A stretch of 6,744 nt of DNA from Bacteroidota bacterium (GTDB lineage: Bacteria; Bacteroidota; Bacteroidia; Chitinophagales; Chitinophagaceae), in NCBI GenBank assembly GCA_947462495.1, contig CANHOY010000095.1, positions 1 through 6,744 on the forward strand, given 5' to 3'. Shown here in pieces: positions 1 through 5,980 of the stretch. How positions within the stretch are numbered: position 1 is the stretch's first letter; every line of letters begins with the position of its first letter. Position numbers and translations under genes: made by a program. The notes beneath the pieces are model-generated. The model worked only from the letters and a program-made list of their open reading frames with translations. It was not told where the DNA came from and did no database searches.

Positions 1-951
1 ACCGATTTAGTCTTCCCTTCCTTCTTATTTGCAGTCGGAAATGCCATGAGTTTTGTATTACCTAAATGGGAAAAATTAAGCAATTCAACAGTGATACTTA
101 AGATAATAAAAAGAACAGCACTTATATTTATATTGGGCTACCTCATGTATTGGTTTCCTTTTACCAGTCCAATGAGTGATACTCGTATATTAGGTGTGCT
201 ACAAAGAATTGCACTTTGTTATGGAATAGCCTCAATCATTACATTATACATGCATGAAAAGGTATTGATGATATTGTCTGCCTTAATTTTAATTGGCTAC
301 TGGTATATTAGCATGCACTTTGGTGCTCCCTCCGATCCTTTAAGCATTACTGGTAATGTGGGAATAGTTTTTGATAAATGGTTGATGGGGGAAAGCCATA
401 TGTATCATGGAGAGGGATTTGCTTTTGACCCTGAAGGATGGTTAAGTACCTTACCTGCTATTGTAAATGTGCTCATTGGTTATAGAGTAGGAAAATTCAT
501 TCAAGAAAAAGGCAAAACCTATGATGGGCTTACTCATTTATTAATGTGGGGTGCTGGCTTTATTTTTTTGGCTTTCATGTGGAACTATCAATTCCCTATC
601 AATAAAAAGTTATGGTCAAGTTCTTTTGTGCTTTTGACGGTGGGTTTAGATATGGTAATTATTGCCACCATTATTTACCGAGTCGAATTGCATCGCCAGC
701 ATCAGTTTACCAGCTTTTTTGAGGTTTTTGGCAAAAATCCATTGGTCATCTATCTTTTCTCTGAACTTTTGCTGATCTGCCTCCGTCTAATTTCTATAGG
801 AGATCAGTCCTTATTTGATTGGATTTATCAAAACAGTTTTGCTCATTTAGCCGCTTATTGGGCCTCCCTTGCCTTTGCTATTTCTTATATGCTTGTTTGC
901 TGGTTATTGGGTTATATATTAAATAAATATAATATATATATTAGAGTGTAA
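1..951 (+). CDS. HGSNAT/NagX-like multi-spanning membrane protein (DUF5009-type acyltransferase family), 5' end missing
   Basis: The reading frame is open from base 1, so the ATG at 46 is an internal Met and the true start lies upstream of the window; 316 residues are visible. The first residues, DLVFPSFLFAVG, match the DLVFPFFLFIVG signature near the N-terminus of the heparan-alpha-glucosaminide N-acetyltransferase-like family. Other family-like stretches are RILGVLQRIALCYG, FDPEGWLSTLPAIVNVLIGY and FGKNPLVIYLFSELL. About nine hydrophobic segments are visible, so it is an inner-membrane protein. Characterised relatives move acetyl groups across a membrane onto amino sugars, and bacterial homologues are often linked to glycan or amino-sugar use; the substrate here cannot be told. 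The catalytic His expected before DLVFP would lie outside the window. The gene ends at TAA 949-951 in an AT-rich tail. The family call is fairly sure, the activity is not. Confidence 0.8.
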   Translation, partial: TDLVFPSFLFAVGNAMSFVLPKWEKLSNSTVILKIIKRTALIFILGYLMYWFPFTSPMSDTRILGVLQRIALCYGIASIITLYMHEKVLMILSALILIGYWYISMHFGAPSDPLSITGNVGIVFDKWLMGESHMYHGEGFAFDPEGWLSTLPAIVNVLIGYRVGKFIQEKGKTYDGLTHLLMWGAGFIFLAFMWNYQFPINKKLWSSSFVLLTVGLDMVIIATIIYRVELHRQHQFTSFFEVFGKNPLVIYLFSELLLICLRLISIGDQSLFDWIYQNSFAHLAAYWASLAFAISYMLVCWLLGYILNKYNIYIRV

Positions 952-975
952 ATCTTATTATTCCAATTTCTCCCT

Positions 976-1011
976 TTTGTTTTTTTTAGGAGTTGAAACG
1001 ATGTACCTTTG
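976..1011 (+). promoter_or_regulatory. typA promoter (Bacteroidota -33/-7 type)
   Basis: TACCTTTG at 1004-1011 is a perfect TAnnTTTG -7 element. It continues as TACCTTTGCAGCC, a form typical of Bacteroidota promoters. A TTTG at 976-979 could be the -33 element, but the 24-base spacer is slightly long. The expected transcription start near 1016-1020 leaves a leader of only about 10 bases before the ATG at 1029. Confidence 0.7.
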
Positions 1012-1028
1012 CAGCCTCAAAACAGTAC

Positions 1029-2831
1029 ATGGAAATAAGAAACATCGCTATTATCGCTCACGTTGACCACGGCAAAACCACCCTGGTAGACCGTATTTTA
1101 CACGCTACAAAAGTATTCAGAGACAACCAGGAAACTGGGGACTTGATCATGGATAGCAATGAGCTAGAACGTGAAAGAGGAATTACCATTTTAAGTAAGA
1201 ATGCTTCCGTAACTTATAACGGAGTTAAAATTAACGTAATTGATACCCCAGGTCACTCTGACTTTGGTGGGGAAGTAGAGCGCGTTTTGAAAATGGCAGA
1301 TGGTGTTTGTTTATTAGTAGATGCTTTTGAAGGCCCTATGCCTCAAACACGTTTCGTATTACAAAAAGCTTTACAGTTAAATTTAAAGCCGATTGTAATT
1401 ATCAATAAAGTAGATAAAGAAAACTGCCGTCCAGACGAAGTGCACGATGCAGTATTCGAATTGTTTTTCAATTTAGATGCTACTGAAGAACAATTAAATT
1501 TTCCTACGTTTTATGGTAGCGGTAAAAATGGTTGGTTCAATGATAGTTTAACGCAATGCGAAGATATTTTTCCTTTAATGGATGGTATCTTAAAATATGT
1601 ACCAGGACCAGATGTAAAAGAGGGCCATACACAAATGCAAATTACTTCATTGGATTATTCTTCTTTCTTAGGTCGTATTGCCATTGGTAAAGTAGAAAGA
1701 GGCACCATTAAAGAAGGACAAAATATTGTATTAGTTAAAGCAGACGGAAGCTTAAAGAAAAATAAAGTAAAAGAATTATACGTATTTGAAGGAATGGGTA
1801 AACGTAAAGTAACTGAAGTTGTTTCAGGTGACTTATGTGCGGTAGTAGGTTTAGAAGATTTTAGTATTGGAGATACCATTGCTGATCCTGAAAATCCAGA
1901 AGCATTACCTGTAATTAGTGTAGATGAACCTACGATGAGTATGACTTTTAGTATTAACAACTCTCCTTTCTTCGGTAAGGAAGGTAAGTTTGTAACTTCT
2001 CGTCACATTCGTGATCGTTTAATGAAAGAGACAGAGAAGAATTTGGCTTTGCGTGTAGAAGAAACAGATAGTGCAGATAGTTTCTTAGTATTTGGTCGTG
2101 GAATATTACACTTAGGGGTATTAGTAGAAACCATGCGTCGCGAAGGATATGAATTAACAGTAGGTAATCCACAAGTTTTAGTAAAAGAAATTGACGGCCG
2201 TAAACATGAGCCATTTGAAATATTAGTAGTGGATGTTCCGGCAGATTTTAGTGGTAAAGTAATTGATTTAGTTACCCAAAAGAAAGGGGAGATGTTAATT
2301 ATGGAATCTAAAGGAACTATGCAGCATTTAGAATTTGATATTCCTTCAAGAGGATTGATTGGTCTACGTTCTCAAATGCTCACCCAAACTGCTGGTGAAG
2401 CGGTAATGGCTCATCGATTCAATGAATACAAGCCTTGGAAAGGACCTATTCCTGGTAGAAGTAATGGCGTACTAGTTGCAAAGTTTGCTGGATTAACCAC
2501 AGCTTATTCTATTGATAAATTACAAGATAGAGGTCGTTTCTTTATTGAACCAGGGGAAGAAATTTATGCTGGTCAAGTATTGGCTGAGCACATTAAGCCA
2601 GGTGATTTAAATATTAACGCGGTAGAGATGAAAAAATTAACCAACCACCGTGCGAGTGGTTCTGATGATAGCGTTCGTATTACCCCTAAAGTATTATTTA
2701 CTTTAGAAGAGTGTATGGAATACATTCAATTTGATGAGTGTATTGAAGTAACACCAAAATCGGTTCGTATGCGTAAATCTATTTTAGATGAAAATAATAG
2801 AAGCAAAGCCACGAAGGCAGCTTCGAATTAA
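1029..2831 (+). CDS. typA: Translational GTPase TypA/BipA
   Basis: TypA (BipA) is an EF-G-like GTPase that binds the 70S ribosome and is involved in stress adaptation and 50S subunit assembly, especially at low temperature (family knowledge). From the ATG at 1029 it has 600 residues, the usual family length. Visible motifs are G1 AHVDHGKT (10-17), switch I ERERGITIL (about 47-55), G3 DTPGH (72-76), G4 NKVD (126-129) and a G5-like GSGK (163-166). A beta-barrel domain (about 200-290), EF-G III/V-like domains and the TypA-specific C-terminal domain with RGLIGLRSQMLT and the GPIPGRSNGVLV stretch follow. An in-frame TTG at 993 would add 12 residues, but it lies upstream of the -7 promoter element and the added residues have no family match. 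The gene is probably monocistronic, with its own promoter and a strong terminator after TAA 2829-2831. No truncation or frameshift is seen. Confidence 0.97.
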   Translation: MEIRNIAIIAHVDHGKTTLVDRILHATKVFRDNQETGDLIMDSNELERERGITILSKNASVTYNGVKINVIDTPGHSDFGGEVERVLKMADGVCLLVDAFEGPMPQTRFVLQKALQLNLKPIVIINKVDKENCRPDEVHDAVFELFFNLDATEEQLNFPTFYGSGKNGWFNDSLTQCEDIFPLMDGILKYVPGPDVKEGHTQMQITSLDYSSFLGRIAIGKVERGTIKEGQNIVLVKADGSLKKNKVKELYVFEGMGKRKVTEVVSGDLCAVVGLEDFSIGDTIADPENPEALPVISVDEPTMSMTFSINNSPFFGKEGKFVTSRHIRDRLMKETEKNLALRVEETDSADSFLVFGRGILHLGVLVETMRREGYELTVGNPQVLVKEIDGRKHEPFEILVVDVPADFSGKVIDLVTQKKGEMLIMESKGTMQHLEFDIPSRGLIGLRSQMLTQTAGEAVMAHRFNEYKPWKGPIPGRSNGVLVAKFAGLTTAYSIDKLQDRGRFFIEPGEEIYAGQVLAEHIKPGDLNINAVEMKKLTNHRASGSDDSVRITPKVLFTLEECMEYIQFDECIEVTPKSVRMRKSILDENNRSKATKAASN

Positions 2832-2852
2832 ATACTTCTCTGATGAATTATT

Positions 2853-2884
2853 AAAAAGCCCCCCGAAAATTCGGGGGGCTTTTT
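2853..2884. terminator. Bidirectional intrinsic terminator between typA and obg
   Basis: The inverted repeat AAAAAGCCCCCCGAA (2853-2867) and TTCGGGGGGCTTTTT (2870-2884) is perfect over 15 bases and has a G/C-rich core. It carries A5 on one side and T5 on the other, so it can act in both directions. It begins 21 bases after the typA stop and lies 48 bases past the obg stop, as expected for two convergent genes. Confidence 0.93.
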
Positions 2885-2932
2885 AAATTCTTTTAGCCAA
2901 TTTTTCTTTTAATATTTTTTTCTTTGCAAAAA

Positions 2933-3934
2933 TTAGATGGGCTTGTTCAAAGCCTTCCACAAAATATCTTTTAGTTCTACTAAATTCTTTTGTATGGCAG
3001 AGGAAATAAAAATATGTGGAATATTTTTAGGAAGCTCTTTGGTAATAGCGTCGGTTAATTCTTGATCTAGTAAATCTGATTTACTAATGGCAATGATAAA
3101 TTCTTTCTGTAACAATTCTGGGTTGAATTGCTCTAATTCATGCTTTAAAATTTCAAATTCTTTTTTATGGTCATTCGAATCTGCAGGAATTAAAAATAGT
3201 AAAACTGCATTGCGTTCAATATGTCTTAAAAATCGATGACCTAAACCTTTTCCTTCTGCTGCACCTTCAATAATACCTGGCAAGTCAGCAATACAAAATG
3301 ATAAATTATTACGATATTCTACCATACCCAACTGAGGTGTTAAGGTAGTAAAAGCATAATTAGCAATTTTAGGTTTAGCAGCGGTTATCACTGAAAGTAA
3401 GGTAGATTTACCAGCATTCGGGAATCCTACTAATCCTACATCGGCCAAAACTTTTAATTCAATATTCTTCCAGCCTTCTACTCCATCTTCTCCCGGTTGA
3501 GCATATTCGGGTACCTGTTGTGTAGGGGTAGCAAAATTGCTATTGCCTAAGCCACCTCGACCCCCTTTGACCAATATCACTTCTTGTCCGTCCTTTAAAA
3601 TTTCTGCTTCTACTTTTCCTGTAAGCTCATCTCTAGCTATGGTACCCAAAGGCACTTCTATAATAATATCTTGACCATCTTTACCAGTACACTTATTTTT
3701 TGTTCCATTTTCACCATCATCCGCGATTACATTTTTATAATAGCGTAAGTGCAATAAGGTCCAGAGTTGCGCATTGCCTCTAAGGATGATATGACCTCCA
3801 CGGCCACCATCCCCACCATCTGGGCCTCCTTTGGCAGTTAATTTATTGCGAAGAAAGTGTTTACATCCAGCACCACCATGTCCACTATGGCAAAATATAC
3901 GGATGTAATCTATAAAATTGTTTCTTTCTGACAC
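2933..3934 (-). CDS. obg: Obg/CgtA family GTPase
   Basis: Obg is an essential GTPase that binds the large ribosomal subunit and links its assembly to (p)ppGpp and growth state (family knowledge). The 333 residues comprise the glycine-rich Obg fold (about 6-162; GGPDGGDGGRGG at 36-47, KGGRGGLGNSNF at 123-134) and a G domain (about 163-330). G motifs are G1 GFPNAGKS (170-177), switch I YAFTTLTP (193-200), G3 DLPG (217-220), G4 SKSD (284-287) in place of NKxD, and G5 SSA (311-313). There is no C-terminal OCT extension, as usual outside Firmicutes and Actinobacteria. The start is GTG at 3934; no ATG lies between it and the conserved NFIDYI stretch, and the promoter is just upstream. It is transcribed in the same direction as the tetR gene behind it, but across a 151-base gap with its own promoter, so it is probably a separate unit. 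Confidence 0.97.
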   Translation of the reverse strand: MSERNNFIDYIRIFCHSGHGGAGCKHFLRNKLTAKGGPDGGDGGRGGHIILRGNAQLWTLLHLRYYKNVIADDGENGTKNKCTGKDGQDIIIEVPLGTIARDELTGKVEAEILKDGQEVILVKGGRGGLGNSNFATPTQQVPEYAQPGEDGVEGWKNIELKVLADVGLVGFPNAGKSTLLSVITAAKPKIANYAFTTLTPQLGMVEYRNNLSFCIADLPGIIEGAAEGKGLGHRFLRHIERNAVLLFLIPADSNDHKKEFEILKHELEQFNPELLQKEFIIAISKSDLLDQELTDAITKELPKNIPHIFISSAIQKNLVELKDILWKALNKPI

Positions 3935-3951
3935 TTTGTTGTAATGAATGG

Positions 3952-3980
3952 CAAAGTTAACTAAATCTTACGGCTAAAAC
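3952..3980 (-). promoter_or_regulatory. obg promoter (Bacteroidota type)
   Basis: On the minus strand, TAACTTTG (plus positions 3952-3959) is a perfect TAnnTTTG -7 element ending 17 bases before the GTG start of obg. A GTTTT (plus 3976-3980), 16 bases upstream, is a weak candidate -33 element. The implied leader is only about 10 bases with no Shine-Dalgarno sequence, which supports the GTG start at 3934. The rest of the gap to tetR (to 4085) shows no gene and no convincing hairpin. Confidence 0.65.
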
Positions 3981-4085
3981 AGTATTATTATAGTAGGTAT
4001 CTAAACGTAAAGTGCTTCTTACAAAAGCTAATTAAGTAGATTATTGTTTGCTTTGAATATAAGTAAGTGTAAAACTGCTATGGTT

Positions 4086-4682
4086 TTATTTATTGGCTTT
4101 TAATCCATCTATTAAAATAGCCACCATGTTTTGTTCTAATTCGGAAGCACTTATTTTTTTAGTAGATCTATGCCAACTTTCAATGCCACTTACTGCGTGT
4201 AAAAATATTAATACCACCGTAGGTGCGTCAATAGCTTTGATTTCTTTATTTCTAATACCTTCTTCAATAATCGCTGCAATCCTTTTGCGGTATACTCTTC
4301 GTTGATTTTGATAATTTGATAAATAAGGATCTGACAAATGTTTCCATTCTCTATCACTTACATACACTTCCTCATAACTATGAATCATTTCGCTAATGTG
4401 AAAGCGTAATAATTTTTCCATTTTTTGAAGAGAGCTGATGGGCTCAGATTCAATTTCATCCATCTTTAGTACAAATCTATTGGCCACATTAAAAACCAAT
4501 TCATGGAGCAATTCGCTTTTTGATTTGATGTGATTGTATAAACTAGCTGCTTCTACCCCTACGGCCTCTGCTAAATCACGCATACTTGCTGCTTTATATC
4601 CTTTTTCTCTAAAAAGAGTGGCTGCCTTACTAACAATTACATCTTTTCTGGATCCGTTTTTTTCCGTTTTAATTCTGGCCAT
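4086..4682 (-). CDS. TetR/AcrR-family transcriptional regulator
   Basis: The protein has 198 residues, usual for TetR regulators, which bind operator DNA as dimers and release it on binding a small ligand. The N-terminal DNA-binding domain is clear: SRKDVIVSKAATLFREKGY (11-29), then the helix-turn-helix around 32-52 (ASMRDLAEAVGVEAASLYNHI), followed by KSKSELL (53-59). The remaining, all-helical part is the ligand and dimer domain; it is not conserved enough to name a ligand. A basic start, MARIKTEK, precedes the domain. The ATG at 4682 is the natural start: a TAnnTTCG promoter element lies about 30 bases upstream, overlapped by a candidate palindrome, which suggests self-repression. The kinase gene is divergent across 200 bases and could be a target, but there is no direct sign of this. 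Regulators of similar type control fatty-acid or aromatic-acid use in many bacteria; that is only a possibility here. Confidence 0.92.
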   Translation of the reverse strand: MARIKTEKNGSRKDVIVSKAATLFREKGYKAASMRDLAEAVGVEAASLYNHIKSKSELLHELVFNVANRFVLKMDEIESEPISSLQKMEKLLRFHISEMIHSYEEVYVSDREWKHLSDPYLSNYQNQRRVYRKRIAAIIEEGIRNKEIKAIDAPTVVLIFLHAVSGIESWHRSTKKISASELEQNMVAILIDGLKANK

Positions 4683-4711
4683 ATAACTATAAAATTGGTA
4701 ATTTGTTAGTA

Positions 4712-4719
4712 CGAAATTA
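4712..4719 (-). promoter_or_regulatory. tetR -7 promoter element
   Basis: The minus-strand sequence TAATTTCG matches TAnnTTTG with one change (TTCG). It ends 29 bases before the tetR ATG, giving an expected leader of about 20-25 bases. No clear -33 TTTG was found, so confidence is moderate. Confidence 0.5.
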
Positions 4720-4731
4720 TAGAATTATTTC
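4713..4731. promoter_or_regulatory. Candidate TetR operator (imperfect palindrome)
   Basis: GAAATTAT and ATTATTTC (arms 4713-4720 and 4724-4731, centre AGA) match as inverted repeats at 7 of 8 positions. The 19-base size is typical for a TetR-family operator, and it overlaps the -7 element of the tetR promoter. The region is AT-rich, so a chance palindrome is possible. No second copy was seen near the kinase promoter. Confidence 0.4.
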
Positions 4732-4850
4732 TTTAAATAGGGGGTATAATTTAAAAAAACAAGCTATTTTGTTAGTTTTTTGATTATCAGCCACTTAGAA
4801 CAAATACAGTGGTCTTCCTTATTCAAAAGTCTACTTAGCAGTAAAAATCG

Positions 4851-4858
4851 TAGTTTCG
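4851..4858 (+). promoter_or_regulatory. -7 promoter element of the PfkB-family kinase gene
   Basis: TAGTTTCG, extended as TAGTTTCGCAGC, resembles the Bacteroidota TAnnTTTGCA -7 element with one change. It ends 24 bases before the ATG at 4883. No clear TTTG -33 element lies about 20 bases upstream. Confidence 0.55.
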
Positions 4859-4882
4859 CAGCTGAAAATTAAATAATTAAAC

Positions 4883-5803
4883 ATGTCATTAGTTGTTGTA
4901 GGATCCATGGCCTTTGATGCCATTGAAACCCCATTTGGGAAAAGCGATAAAATAATTGGTGGAGCGGCTACCTATATTGCATGGTGTGCTTCAAACTTTA
5001 CTACGGTGAAGCAAATTTCTGTTGTTGGAGGTGATTTTCCTCAATCTGAATTAGACGCACTTGCAGCAAGAGGAGTAGATTTAGAAGGCGTTCAAATAAA
5101 AAAAGACGAAAAAACATTTTTCTGGAGTGGTAAGTACCATTTAGATATGAACACGCGTGATACTATCGAAACTCAATTAAATGTATTGGAAAATTTCCAA
5201 CCTATTGTGCCAGATAGTTATCAAGACTGTGAAATTTTAATGTTGGGCAATTTAGTACCAGGGGTTCAAAGTAGTGTGATTAAGCAAATGAAAAATCGTC
5301 CAAAATTAATCGTAATGGATACGATGAATTTTTGGATGGAAATAATGATGGACGACTTATTACATACTATAAGTTTGGTAGATGTTTTAATGGTGAATGA
5401 TAGTGAAGCACGTCAATTAAGTGGAGAATACAGTTTAGTGAAAGCGGCTAAAAAAATTATGGCTATGGGGCCTAAGTTTTTAATTATAAAGAAAGGGGAA
5501 CATGGAGCGCTTTTATTTCATAAATCTGAAGTGTTTTTTGCACCTGCCTTACCATTAGAAGATGTATTTGATCCAACTGGTGCTGGAGATACTTTTGCTG
5601 GTGGTTTTGTTGCACACTTGGCTAGAACAAAAGATTTTTCTTTCAATAACATGAAGTCTGCTATTATTGTAGGTAGTGCTTTGGCAAGTTTTTGTGTGGA
5701 AAAATTTGGCACTCAACGTTTGACTGAAATTAACGAAGCAGATATTAAAGAACGCATACAATCGTTCGTTCAGCTAGTCAATTTTGATATTGAATTAGTA
5801 TAA
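4883..5803 (+). CDS. PfkB/ribokinase-family kinase, substrate unknown
   Basis: PfkB-family enzymes pass the gamma-phosphate of ATP to a hydroxyl of a sugar, nucleoside or similar small molecule in the cytoplasm. The protein has 306 residues, normal for the family. Visible are the N-terminal strand VVVGSMAFD (4-12), the substrate-side GGAATYI (26-32), VVGGDFP near 47-53, the Mg/phosphate-binding NXXE motif NDSE (172-175), and the C-terminal ATP/anion-hole signature DPTGAGDTFAGGF (230-242) with catalytic base Asp236. All catalytic elements look intact, so it should be active. The usual substrate clues (adjacent sugar transporter or isomerase) are absent, so fructose, ribose, adenosine and others cannot be separated. 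The ATG at 4883 is supported by the promoter element before it and by the family-like start. The gene is divergent from tetR. The asd promoter begins one base after its stop, so it is probably a single-gene unit, perhaps with some read-through into the asd leader. Confidence 0.93.
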   Translation: MSLVVVGSMAFDAIETPFGKSDKIIGGAATYIAWCASNFTTVKQISVVGGDFPQSELDALAARGVDLEGVQIKKDEKTFFWSGKYHLDMNTRDTIETQLNVLENFQPIVPDSYQDCEILMLGNLVPGVQSSVIKQMKNRPKLIVMDTMNFWMEIMMDDLLHTISLVDVLMVNDSEARQLSGEYSLVKAAKKIMAMGPKFLIIKKGEHGALLFHKSEVFFAPALPLEDVFDPTGAGDTFAGGFVAHLARTKDFSFNNMKSAIIVGSALASFCVEKFGTQRLTEINEADIKERIQSFVQLVNFDIELV

Positions 5804-5804
5804 A

Positions 5805-5836
5805 TTTGGTGATTCATTAGTTTCGAATTAATTTCG
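5805..5836 (+). promoter_or_regulatory. asd promoter (Bacteroidota -33/-7 type)
   Basis: TTTG at 5805-5808 and TAATTTCG at 5829-5836 are separated by 20 bases, within the usual range for the Bacteroidota -33/-7 consensus TTTG/TAnnTTTG, with one mismatch. The expected transcription start is about 5840-5845. This gives asd a leader of about 140 bases that contains a small ORF and a terminator. No other -7-like element lies between the terminator and the asd ATG. Confidence 0.65.
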
Positions 5837-5844
5837 TTCTCGAT

Positions 5845-5889
5845 ATGACAAAATATAAACATACAAAACAAATTATGAAACCTCTGTAA
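5845..5889 (+). CDS. Candidate leader peptide of asd, 14 residues
   Basis: ATG at 5845 opens a 14-codon frame, MTKYKHTKQIMKPL, ending in TAA at 5887-5889. It sits at or within a few bases of the predicted transcript start, so it would be nearly leaderless. Four Lys, two Thr, one internal Met and one Ile codon stand in it, all amino acids derived from aspartate semialdehyde, the product of the gene downstream. The stop codon is two bases before the 5' arm of a candidate antiterminator. Lys and Ile codons are also favoured by simple AT-richness, and the frame is too short for coding statistics, so it may be chance. Its proposed role is as a sensor of ribosome speed, not as a functional peptide. 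Confidence 0.4.
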   Translation: MTKYKHTKQIMKPL

Positions 5890-5891
5890 TA

Positions 5892-5956
5892 GGAAGGTGC
5901 TGATTGTTTGTATGCTAAAAATATATTCAGAAGCCTTCCAAGAAATTGGAAGGCTT
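5892..5956 (+). promoter_or_regulatory. Candidate transcription attenuator in the asd leader
   Basis: Two alternative stems share the bases 5931-5939. Antiterminator: GGAAGGT (5892-5898) pairs with GCCTTCC (5933-5939, one G-U pair), and CTGA (5900-5903) pairs with TCAG (5927-5930), with a small internal loop between and a 23-base apical loop. Terminator: 5931-5940 pairs with 5947-5956. Only one can form at a time. A ribosome finishing the small ORF at 5887-5889 would cover the 5' antiterminator arm and favour termination; a ribosome stalled earlier would leave it free. This logic is inferred from the pairing. The element is too short for a lysine riboswitch. Confidence 0.5.
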
Positions 5957-5959
5957 TTT
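5931..5959 (+). terminator. Intrinsic terminator 22 bases before asd
   Basis: AAGCCTTCCA (5931-5940) and TGGAAGGCTT (5947-5956) form a perfect 10-bp stem with the six-base loop AGAAAT, followed by T's to 5959 (a run of five T's, two of them in the stem). It could end the kinase transcript. It also lies downstream of the only convincing asd promoter, so any asd transcript must pass it. Confidence 0.85.
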
Positions 5960-5980
5960 AAATTTATAAAATAAATAAAA

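Noticed and set aside
46..48. ATG at 46 as the start of the first gene
   Set aside because: The frame is open to base 1, and the residues before this Met (DLVFPSFLFAVG) are a conserved family signature, so the gene starts outside the window.
1655..2214. Two minus-strand open frames (about 101 and 86 codons) inside typA
   Set aside because: They are antisense to a highly conserved gene, have no recognisable domain or promoter, and read as codon-bias shadows.
4022..4057. Possible hairpin (AAAGC/GCTTT) after the tetR stop on the minus strand
   Set aside because: The stem is only about 5 bp with a long loop and no good T-run, too weak to call a terminator.
4093..4305. Plus-strand open frame of 70 codons opposite tetR
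   Set aside because: It lies fully inside the reverse complement of the TetR-family gene, its product has no domain, and there is no promoter element upstream.
4758..4773. AACAA/TTGTT inverted repeat with flanking A and T runs in the tetR-kinase gap
   Set aside because: The 5-bp AT-rich stem is weak, and its place between divergent promoters does not call for a terminator. It is probably base composition.
5837..5980. Lysine riboswitch or other known metabolite riboswitch before asd
   Set aside because: The leader is about 140 bases including a small ORF and the terminator. That is shorter than a lysine riboswitch, and no five-way-junction aptamer pattern was seen.
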